Source: Rhizoctonia solani
Lineage: Eukaryota; Basidiomycota; Agaricomycetes; Cantharellales; Ceratobasidiaceae
Direction: 5' to 3'
Length of the DNA: 64,000 nucleotides
NCBI RefSeq assembly: GCF_016906535.1
Contig: NC_057373.1
Location: 3,410,001-3,474,000, forward strand
Of this stretch, positions 1-8,741 are shown piece by piece (position 1 is the stretch's first letter; each line of letters begins with the position of its first letter). The translations under genes were made by a program, and so were the position numbers. The notes below the pieces were generated by a model. It saw nothing but the letters and a program-made list of their open reading frames with translations, did no database searches and was not told where the DNA came from.

Positions 1-212
1 GTTATCTTTTCAAATGCACTCTACAGCATGGTGGTGAGTATAGTTTTAAATGATATAAAATCTAAACAATAGTTATCTGAGTTTGACTGTAGACTAGTGA
101 ACTGTTGTGCATATATCTACCTAAACAATAGTTATCTACATGGTGATAAGCACATTTGATAGAATGATATAGAAAGATAATACATACCTCAGTTTGACTT
201 AGAATAGTGAAC
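1..212. other. Unique AT-rich flank with an imperfect direct repeat
   Basis: No gene is visible here. A motif starting CTAAACAATAGTTATCT occurs at about 62 and again at about 122, and each copy is followed by a GTTTGACT...AGTGAACTGT segment, so the stretch holds an imperfect duplication. The last five bases, TGAAC at 208-212, recur at 26407-26411 on the far side of the left retrotransposon block and look like a target-site duplication. Confidence 0.6.
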
Positions 213-305
213 TGTCCTAGACGTCTGTAAGGACATCAAGGAGGTGGGCGCTTGCGGCCAGGTGTATCTAAGTGAGAAACCACTTAAGGCAGTGTGCAAG
301 CTACC
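213..305 (-). repeat. Family A LTR fragment (LTR 3' end only, minus orientation)
   Basis: The segment starts TGTCCTAGACGTCTGTAAGG, the inverted end of a family A LTR, and stops after 93 bp at CTACC, where the el1 LTR begins. It closely matches the first 93 bp of the solo LTR at 50457 and the reversed end of the el2 LTR. It is preceded by TGAAC, which also follows the far LTR at 26406, so it is probably the outer edge of the 3' LTR of el3 left after el1 inserted. The subfamily does not match the el3 5' LTR, which leaves the history open. Confidence 0.8.
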
Positions 306-875
306 TGTCCTAGATGTCTGTAAGGACGTTGAGGGTGCAGGCGCTTTTGGCCATGTGGAGTACAAGTATGATCTGCTTAAGGCAGTGATGTCTACCCTAC
401 AACATCTAGCTAACTAACTATGATGACCACGCGCTATAAGGCAGCGGCAAACTACGTATGTACAGCGGCAACAACGCTTAAGGCGTGTAACTAAGTAACT
501 TACTGGGCTGTATGGCCCTTGTACAATGTGGGATGTGACAAGAGGTAATTGACCTGGGTGTTACCATGGTTGGTTGGCCTCCTTATATATTCTACAGATG
601 AGCTAATTACAAATACACTATATGCAATATCTAATCCAATAAGAACCCTGCTCTGCAGTTGGTCTTACTCATGCATACGTGTCACTGACATGTCATGATG
701 ACGTCATAGGTGGAGGTGGCTATGTATGCTGATTAAGCGCAGATGGGGACGTGGCTTGGCGCTTAGCGTATGATTTAAGCGCCAAGATCACATGATTGAA
801 AATGTTGTTGGATTGTCTTTGTTAAAATTCAAGAAAATAGGAATAAATTCCCTGGTATTGATTGTGTCTACAACA
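306..875 (-). repeat. 3' LTR of el1 (570 bp)
   Basis: The LTR runs from TGTCCTAGATG to TCTACAACA in plus orientation and directly follows the polypurine tract of el1 pol. Its left half matches the left half of the LTR at 13180-13749, but its right half (from about 598) differs clearly from that copy. Confidence 0.9.
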
Positions 876-3800
876 CTGCCCCCCCTCTAAGGGCCTTGGC
901 GCTGCCAAGGCCCTTCTTTCTTATTCCTTCCTCATACTTCTTCAAAAATTTTTCCACATTTTTGAGGTTTTCTTGGGGTTCCCATGTATTTTCCTCTGGT
1001 CCATAGCCTTTCCATTTGACTCTGAAGAACCATTTCCTGTTTCTTTCTTCCATGTCCATTATCCCTTCTACCTCATACTCCTCTTCACCATCCACAGTGA
1101 TTGGTGGTGGTTGGCTTTCAAAGGTGCATTTGTCATCCCTTTTGACTTTTGACAGGAGCCCTACGTAGAAAACATTGTGTATGCACATAGTTGGAGGAAG
1201 TTCAAGCCTGTATGCTTGGTTAAAGATTTTTTCAATGACCTTGAATGGTCCTAAGCATTGTTCCATTAGCTTGGGACTTAGGGTCTTGAGGTTGACGTTT
1301 TTGGCGTCAAGCCATACTTCTTCTCCTATTTCAAATATTGTTGGGCTTCCTTCCTCTCCAGCAGTCATCTTTATCTTAGATTGCCAAAGGGCTGCTTCCA
1401 CTTCCTTCCACTGAGCTTCCATGGTTTGGGCTAGTTTGTTGGCTTTGGGGACATCTGTTGGCACATTGGATGGGGTCAAGGAAGGTTCCCATCCATATAA
1501 GGCTTTGAACAGGGTTTTTCTGGTGCTGCTGTGTATGGCGTTATTATAAGCAAATTCTGCCATGGGAAGCCATTTTGTCCAATCCTGTTGATTAATGCCA
1601 GAATACGCCCTGAGGAAATGCTCAATGGAAGGGTTTACTTGTTCTGTTTGTCCGTTGCTTTGTGGGTGATACGCTGAGGAGCAGTGAGGGTCTATTCCTA
1701 GCCATTTGTATAGGGCCCTTAGGAATTTGTTGTTGAAAACTCTACCCCTATCTGATACAGTTTTTTTGGGCATACCATGGCACTTCCAGACATTTTCCAG
1801 GAACAGTTCAGTTAGTTCAGGAGCTTTTAACTTCTTTGAACATTTGATGAAGATGCCGTACTTAGTGAAGCTGTCAATAACAACCAAAATGGAATTGTGG
1901 CTTCCATCCTTAGGCAGGTCTTGTCCTAGACGTCTGTAAGGACGTCAAGGGCGTGGGCGCTTGTGGCTGTGAGACTAATACAATGATCCGCTTAAGGCGG
2001 TGGTGGGTACCCTACAACAACAAACTAACTAAGTACAATGACCAAAGCCCTAATGGCAATGGCAAGCTATGTATCTACGTTAAGTAAGTTGCTTAAGGCA
2101 ACAAGTACAGGCGTGGACTAAGTAAGTTGCTGGGCTGTAAGGCCCTCGTACAGTGGTGGAGTGTGACAAGAGGTAATTGACCTGGGTGTTACCATGGTTG
2201 GTTGGCCTCCTTATATATTCTACAGAAGTACTAATTACAAATATGTTAAATCCAATACCATAACCAATAAGAACCCCGTTCCGCAGTTGGCCTTACTCAT
2301 GCATATGTGTCACTGACGTGTCATGATGATGTCATAGGTGGAGGTGGCTACGTATGCTGATTAAGCGCGGATGGGGACGTGGCTTGGCGCTTAGCGTATG
2401 ATATAAGCGCCGAAGTCACGTGATCAAAAAAGTAGACCAATTGCCTTTGTTTAAAATCGAGAAAATAGGGATAAATTCCCTTGGTATACGTGTGTCTACA
2501 ACAGGTCTACTATCATATCATAGGAGACATGTTGCCAAGGTCTGGATGGCAGCTCTAGGGGTTGCAGAGGAATGGAGGCATACTTTGGCTTGCGGATACA
2601 TTGACATGTTTTGCAGGAGTCTACATGCCAATAGGTATCAGAACGGATTCTGGGCCAGTAGTAGTTCCTTGAGACTAATTCCAGTGTTTGTTGTCTACCC
2701 AGGTGACTGGCCAAGAGGCTATTGTGAAAGATTCTTAGTAACTCTGTCCGTAAGTTTCCTGCATCAGGTACCACAATTCTCCCTTGGTAGAAGAGGAGTC
2801 CCGCTTCCATTTGGTAATCCTTGAAGGCGCGCTTGATAGATGGAGGTGCCTTAGACTTGTTTTGGAGGAATTGTAGTATTTCCTCCAGTGATTTGTCTTG
2901 ATCTAGGGCAGCCTCAATTTGGCGTTGGAGTTCTTTCTTGGGAGTAACTAGGGCCATGTTGGCAAATACGGAATCTGGAAGCATTGTTTGGTTGGCAGGA
3001 GGAATATTGGCATGATCCAAGCAGCATGAGAGTGCATCCGGCTTTCCTGACTGTTTTCTGGGGCAATAGACAATTTGGAAGTTGTACCTGGCTAATAGGA
3101 GGTGCCATTGTGCATGGCAACAGTTAAAGGTTCTAGACTCCTTCCAGTATTCCAGGCTCCAGTGATCCATGAAGACCGTGATTGGGTGAGCTGTGCCTTC
3201 CAGAAAGATGCGCCAATATTCAAAGGAGCAGATGATTGCAAGTAGTTCCTTATTGTGCGTGTCATAATTCTGCTCTGCTCCCTTAAACAATTCTGATAGG
3301 AACCCTAGTGGATGTAACCAGCCATCTTCTTGATGTTGGCTGAGTATGCATCCTAATGCAGCGCCAGATGCATTGGTTTCAAGGATGTAGGGTTTGGAGG
3401 GGTTGGCATGACAGAGTACAGGTGCATTGGTAATGGCGTTTTTCAGTCCTTGGAAAGCTTCCTGTTCCTTGATACCCCAGAACCACGGTGTATCCTTCTT
3501 GACCAAGTTATGTAGGGGCCTAGCCATGTGACTAAAATTGGCAACAAATCAACAAAGGAAATTGGCAAATCCCAGGAAGGATTGGACCTCTTTGACTTTA
3601 GTAGGCATAGGCCATTCCTGGATAGCTTGAATCTTGAGCCTATCCAAGCTGAAACCCTTATCCAATACAATGATTCCCAAGTATTCCATGGAAGTGATGT
3701 GGAATGTACATTTGGACGCCTTACAGAACAATTGGTTATCCATTAGCTGTTGTAAAACCTCATGGACATGTTGGGTATGCGTTGCATCATCCTTTGAATA

Positions 3801-4892
3801 GATCAGGATATCATCTAGATAGATAATAATGCATACATCCAGGAGGTCCTTGAACAACTTGTTCATGAAGTGTTGGAAGGCGGCAGGAGCATTGGTTAAG
3901 CCAAAGGTCATGACCAGGGATTCATAGAGGCCGTACTTAGTGCAAAAGGCAGTTTTCCATTCATCACCCTCCTTGACTTGGATGTTGTTGTAACCCCATT
4001 GTAGATCTAGTTTAGTAAAAACTTTGGCACCACGGAGCTGGGCCATGAGGTTGTCTGGACGGGGTAGCAGGTACACATTCTTCTTGGTTTGATTGTTCAG
4101 GCGGCAATAATCAACTACAAGGCAACAGGAACCATCCTTTTTGGGGACAAACATGACAGGGGAACTGATAGATGACTTGCTGGGGCGGATTTTCCCAGCC
4201 TTGAGTTTGTCCCTGAGCCAGTCCTTGAGTGTGGCAGACTCAGCGTCAGTCATGCTATAGAGAGGGGAATTCAGGGGGCCTTCCTCTGTGAGTTCAATTC
4301 CAATGCTGTAATGCCTATGGGGGGGAAGCTTATTGAATTCTTCTTCTCTGAACACCTTGGCATATTGGTGGTATTTGGGGGGTACTCCTTCAAGAGGGTT
4401 CTTGTCAGCTTCTTCCTCTTCAGCAATTGCCACGTGTTCCAGAGGTGCGTGAGGAAAGGAGAGGGTGTGTGAGTTCCAATCAATTTCAGGATTGTGGGCT
4501 TCCAGCCATTTGATTCCTAAGATGGCAGTGTGTGACCCTGTGTTACAGACTAGGAAGGTCTCTGTCATGTGTTTGCCATCAAATAGGAAGGTTAGGTTTG
4601 CCTTTTTCCAAATTTTTCCAGCCTGGGGGCTTGACCCATTGAGCATAGTTACAGTGCAGGGTTGTGGAAGGTCTATTAAGGGAAGACAGAGTTGTTCCAC
4701 TGTGCAAGGGTGAAGGAATGATGAGGTGGCGCCTGAGTCTATCAGGACTTCTAGTGTGTTTGCTTGTTTCTCTGGTTTGATTGGAATTGTAAATAGGGGT
4801 TTATTTCTATGAGACTGCAATATATTACAAAATTCCAAGATGAAACCAGAGTCCTTAGGGTCCTTGCGCGCGGCGGCAGGTACCCTTAGTCT
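868..4892 (-). pseudogene. pol: el1 pol, broken by a nonsense codon and a solo LTR
   Basis: This is a former polyprotein with aspartic protease, reverse transcriptase, RNase H, integrase and chromodomain. The protease motif DSGATSSFLHP lies near 4740 and the RT YLDD box near 3820. A TGA at 3549-3551 stops the frame in the RT-RNase H connection; sister copies have CGA or CGC at this codon, so CpG deamination is the likely cause. The frame resumes at 3527 and runs to 2496, where the solo LTR 1922-2503 splits the integrase core in its MIVDLP segment. It continues from 1887 through the DDE region and chromodomain to the TAG at 868-870, which lies inside the LTR. Entry was presumably by a -1 frameshift at 4892-4898. 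Confidence 0.85.
1922..2503 (-). repeat. Solo family A LTR (582 bp), TSD GGTCT
   Basis: A complete 582-bp LTR, the same length as the el2 LTRs, starts TGTCCTAGACG and ends TCTACAACA. It is flanked by perfect GGTCT repeats (1917-1921 and 2504-2508). It lies inside the el1 integrase. No internal sequence remains, so the two LTRs of the inserted element recombined. Confidence 0.95.
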
Positions 4893-6240
4893 TTTCCCAA
4901 TTCAGGTCCAGACTCTTTGCCAATCTTGGCGGCTTCTTTTTTGATGCCTTCCTCCTTAGGTGTGGCTTTCCAGCCAGTGTGGCATTCCGCAAACTTATGG
5001 CCTGTTTTCCTGCATTTGATGCAGAGGCCTTCAGCCCTGCAGCAGTTCTGTTCCTCCTTGGGGACAAAGTTGGGATTGCTGGACAGGCGCCCTGGTCTGG
5101 TGGCTTGTTGGCCGGTACTTGCCCCCCTGCTGGGGGTAGTGTTGGAGGTGCCAGACTTATTATCCCTTGGCAGGTGGCTGGCGCACTCCTCACAGAGGGC
5201 ATTATCAATGACCAGAGCTGTGTTTTGCAACTCCAGGAGGGTAGTGGGGCGCTGTTCTTGGGTGGCAATGAGACAGCTGACCTCCCAGTGGAGGCCTTGT
5301 GCAAATTGCCCATGGAGGGCGGCATTGTTCCAATCCAGGTCCATGGCAATGGTCCTGAATTTGTAATATACTCAGCACAGGTTCCTGTCTGAGTGAGGTG
5401 GGTAATTTGCCACTCAGTGGCTTGCATGGCATCTGGGTTACCAAATGCAGCCAAAAACTCCGTCTGGAAGTTGTCAACTGTTTGGATTAGGGCCCTGTGG
5501 GACCCTAGTTGATTGAGGTGGGGATGAGCCCAGGCCCCTGCTACGTCCTTCATGTTCATTAGAAGGAAGGACAGTACCTCCTGATCTGTGGGGAACATCT
5601 GTTGGTTCAGACATACCCATGCCAGCATTTGTGTGAGCCACTGGCGGGCTTTGTTCCCTATTTTCCTGGTGTAGGCATCAGGGTGGTCTACCTTGACCAG
5701 GGTTTGATACATGGCTATAGGGACCACTGGTTGGGGGACTTGAGGGGAACAGAGTTGGATAGGCAAAGGCAGAGGGGGAGTATAGCCTTGCAGGGGGGCT
5801 TGGACAGGGGTTGGCTGCGCAAAGGCAGGGGGAGCCTTGGTGGGGTTGGCCCAGGCAATGAGGGGCGCACTAGGCACTGGAATAGGGTTGGTTTTGGGTA
5901 AGGGCCTGGGTGTGGCCTCCACTGCTGGAGGTTTCTGGTCTTCTGGTGTGTGTGGGGCTCCACCCCTAGCCTTAATGCAAGTGAGGGCTTGATCAACTGC
6001 TCCCATCCAGTCTTGGGCTTCCTTGGTTGCTTCTTTTGTTTCCTCAAGTTTGCACTTGAGCCAGAGGACTTGGTTTTGCAATCCCAGGATGAGGGAGATT
6101 GCTTGGCTGAGGGATACTTCTCCAAAGATCTTGGGTTTGAGGGTTCTGAGCTCATTGGCAGCTGTTGGAACAGAGGGTCCCAGCTCTCCTGGATTGAGAG
6201 GGGACGGGGGACAAGCAGAGCTCTGGGAGCAGGTTGCCAT
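4886..6240 (-). pseudogene. gag: el1 gag, frameshifted
   Basis: This is a retrotransposon capsid/nucleocapsid gene. It starts at the ATG at 6238-6240 (MATCSQ..., matching MATRSR in sister copies). Its C-terminal third carries the CCHC zinc knuckle CIKCRKTGHKFAEC and the terminal LGKD before TAA. The N-terminal and C-terminal parts are in different frames: relative to el2, one nucleotide is missing near 5365 in the segment encoding ITKF. el2 inserted in the leader 55 nt upstream of the start codon. Confidence 0.85.
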
Positions 6241-6295
6241 CTCATGGGGGTAAGAGCGGCCTTGGTGTGAAGCAGTGCGCTGGGAGGTGCAGGAG

Positions 6296-6877
6296 TGTCG
6301 TAGACACAATCAATACCAGGGAATTTATTCCCATTTTCTCGATTTTTAACGAAGTGAAACGGACAACATTTTCAATCACGTGACTTTGGCGCTTATACCA
6401 TACGCTAAGCGCCGAGCCACGTCCCCATCCGCGCTTATCTCAGCACACGTAGCCACCTCCACCTGACGACATCATTATGACACGTCAGTGACACGTAGGC
6501 ATGAGTAAGGCCAACTGCGGAGCGGGGTTCTTATTTGATTAGGTATTGCATATAACGTATTTGTAATTAGTTCATCTGTAGAATATATAAGGAGGCCAAC
6601 CGACCATGGTAACACTCAGGTCGATTACCTCTTGTCGCATCCACACACTGTACAAGGACCTTAGGTCCAGTAAACACTTAGTTACTTAGTCTTAAGTCGC
6701 CTTAAGCGACGTCTCGGTTGTACTTAGCTAGTTCGCCATCGCCCTTACAGGCTTGGTCGCCGTAGTATAGTTGGTCGTCGTCGTAGGTAGCTTGCTCACC
6801 GCCTTACGCGGTTTTTACTTAGTTTCACTCGGCCGCAAGCGCCCGCCTCCTTGACGTCCTTACAGACGTCTAGGACA
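6296..6877 (+). repeat. 5' LTR of el2 (582 bp)
   Basis: It starts TGTCGTAGACAC and ends GTCTAGGACA. It contains TCACGTGA (6376-6383), the inverted pair GGCGCTTA (6388-6395) / TAAGCGCC (6406-6413), TATATAA (6584-6590) and, downstream, stem-loops with CTTAA or CTTAC loops (6696-6710, 6798-6812, 6853-6870). Confidence 0.95.
6584..6630 (+). promoter_or_regulatory. el2 core promoter and predicted RNA 5' end
   Basis: TATATAA lies at 6584-6590. Thirty-four nt downstream of its first base begins AGGTCGATTACCT (6618-6630), the segment complementary to the PBS. In the Tf1 self-priming model this is the 5' end of the transcript, and the spacing fits a TATA-directed start. The assignment is inferred; no transcript data were available. 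Confidence 0.7.
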
Positions 6878-7357
6878 CTAGGTAATTGACCTTAAGTCGG
6901 TTGCAAGCCGTGCCCACCAGCACACCCACACTTAGCCCAACAACGAGAAGGACTCCTGTACTAGCACGAGGGAAATACCGGAGATCGGGATCGCCTTTTG
7001 CTGTCAATAATCAAACCAGCGTTGTCCCCTCCTAGTACCGAATTGCTATAAGGCAGACAGTCCCTATTGCCCGCATACCCCCGGTTGCCGCACCTTTTAC
7101 CAGCGGACCTAGACAGCCGATACACCCGCTTGCAGAGACTGGGTTCTACATCACGCCTGCCCACGGCTGTGATTAGTAATTCCTACTGTTCAACGCTAGG
7201 TTGTTTGACGCAAGGTCTTAGCGATCAAGTAATAAAGCGCTCATAAGTCCTGATATAGGCATTTTCCCCATACACCGTCACCATTACCTCCCGCACTCCC
7301 CCACGTTCTTCTTCCCGGGCATCCTCCCACGCTGGCCGGTCCTACCCCACACATTCC
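6878..7357 (+). other. el2 untranslated leader
   Basis: About 480 nt lie between LTR and gag with no long plus-strand reading frame. Conserved blocks include AATTGCTATAAGGCAGAC (near 7041) and AAGTCCTGATATAGGCA (near 7245). The same blocks occur in el1, el3, el6, el7, el8 and also in family B el4. Packaging or translational control is possible but inferred. Confidence 0.7.
6880..6892 (+). other. el2 primer-binding site (self-priming type)
   Basis: AGGTAATTGACCT starts 2 nt after the LTR. It pairs with 6618-6630 of the same LTR over 13 nt with one G-U wobble. The complement is to the element's own RNA 5' end, as in Tf1, and I did not recognise a tRNA 3'-end complement. Confidence 0.75.
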
Positions 7358-8713
7358 ATGGCAACCCGCTCCCGGCCGCCCTCTCGAGCCCGCTCCCCTA
7401 TCGATCAAGGAGAGCTGGGACCCTTCCTTCCGCCAGCCTCCCCTGAGCTTGGCAAAGTCTCACTTGAGCGGGTCATCTGCCTTCTCTGGGGGCTCCAATC
7501 CCAAGTCGACCGCATTGAGCGGACCCTCTCGGAACAAGCCGAAGTTAGCCAAGAGGTTCGAACCAACGTCGAGAATATCTTGCAAACGGTCAATGTTGTC
7601 AAGGATGGGCTTGCCCAACTCCAATCTGCCCGGGGCCCCCATACCCCAGAAGAACAAAAACCCCCCGCGGTCGAGGAAACTCCCAGGGCCGCGCCCAAAG
7701 CCAAGCCTATTGGCAAGGCTCAACCATTCCTTGGGGCCCCAGCCCCCATCATCTCCACAGGGGCCCCTAGACGCGACCCCCTATCACTCTTCAACCCCTA
7801 TCCCTCCTCTTCCTTCCCTTCTGGACCGGCTCCAGCCCCCCAAGGACCTCCACCAGCGCCTGTCACCACCCCGGCACAGCCTCCAGCCCCCTCCACTGTA
7901 AAAGTGGACCACCCAGATGCCTTCAAAGGCAAGATAGGCTCGGAGGCCAAGCAATGGCTAACCCGCATGCTGGCCTGGGTTCGCCTCAACCAGAGGCAGT
8001 TCCCCTCGGACTTGGAAATCCTCAGCTTCCTTCTCATGAATATGGAGGAAGCAGCTGGGGCCTGGGCTCATCCCCACTTGGACCAATTAGGGTCCCACCG
8101 CGCACTCATCCAGACCGTGGATGAGTTCAAAATTGAATTCCTGGCCGCCTTTGGCAACCCTGATGCAACACGTGCAGCGGAGCGGAAGATCACTTCCCTG
8201 ACACAGACCAGCACTTGTGCCAAATACATTACTAAGTTCTGCACATTGCAAATGGAACTTGATTGGAATGATGCCGCACTACGCGGCCAATTTGCGCAGG
8301 GACTTCACTGGGAGGTCCAAAGACAGATTGCCACAAGGGAGAGGCAACCCCGTACCCTGAGGGAGCTGCAAGATGCTGCCCTCATCATCGACAACGCCCT
8401 CCGCAAGGAGAGAGCCAGCCACCCGCAACAGGGTAATAAGTCTGGCAAATCTTCTACCACCCCCAACCGGGGGGCGAGTACCGGCCAACAGGCCACCAAA
8501 ACCGGTCCCCTCTCTTCCGACCCCAACTACGTCTCGGAAGAAGAACGAAACCGCCGCCGCGCAGAAGGCCTCTGTGTGAAATGCGGAAGGGCCGGGCACA
8601 AGTTTGCCAAGTGTAGAACCGGCTGGAAGGCTACCCCAAAGGAGGATAAGGGGAAAGCCAAGGAAACCGCCAAGATTGGCGAAGACTCTGAATCCCAATC
8701 GGGAAAAGAGTAA
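7358..8713 (+). CDS. gag: el2 Gag (451 aa)
   Basis: The protein forms the virus-like particle and binds element RNA. The start ATG at 7358 gives MATRSR, an N terminus conserved in the sister copies. It has a predicted helical, heptad-like segment (about residues 30-90), a long Pro/Ala-rich linker (about 95-180), a retrotransposon gag/capsid domain (about 180-340, including LTRMLAWVRLNQ) and one CCHC knuckle CVKCGRAGHKFAKC (about residue 407). It ends SGKE-TAA. The final codons contain the slippery heptamer 8701-8707, so pol is presumably made as a Gag-Pol fusion. It is intact, unlike most copies in the window. Confidence 0.93.
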   Translation: MATRSRPPSRARSPIDQGELGPFLPPASPELGKVSLERVICLLWGLQSQVDRIERTLSEQAEVSQEVRTNVENILQTVNVVKDGLAQLQSARGPHTPEEQKPPAVEETPRAAPKAKPIGKAQPFLGAPAPIISTGAPRRDPLSLFNPYPSSSFPSGPAPAPQGPPPAPVTTPAQPPAPSTVKVDHPDAFKGKIGSEAKQWLTRMLAWVRLNQRQFPSDLEILSFLLMNMEEAAGAWAHPHLDQLGSHRALIQTVDEFKIEFLAAFGNPDATRAAERKITSLTQTSTCAKYITKFCTLQMELDWNDAALRGQFAQGLHWEVQRQIATRERQPRTLRELQDAALIIDNALRKERASHPQQGNKSGKSSTTPNRGASTGQQATKTGPLSSDPNYVSEEERNRRRAEGLCVKCGRAGHKFAKCRTGWKATPKEDKGKAKETAKIGEDSESQSGKE

Positions 8714-8741
8714 GGGTACCTGCTGCCGCGCGCAAGGACCC
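8701..8741 (+). promoter_or_regulatory. Predicted -1 ribosomal frameshift signal of el2
   Basis: The heptamer G_GGA_AAA (8701-8707, in the gag frame) matches X_XXY_YYZ. After a 6-nt spacer containing the gag stop, GGGT (8714-8717) can pair with ACCC (8738-8741) and CCT (8719-8721) with AGG (8735-8737), with one bulged A. Slipping back one base enters the pol frame at 8707, which is open to 12144. The heptamer is also present in el1, el3, el4, el7 and el8; el6 has A_GGA_AAA. Confidence 0.7.

Noticed and set aside
862..6270. Plus-strand reading frames of 70-150 codons antisense to el1 gag and pol
   Set aside because: They mirror the minus-strand coding frames, lack motifs of their own and break at different places in sister elements.
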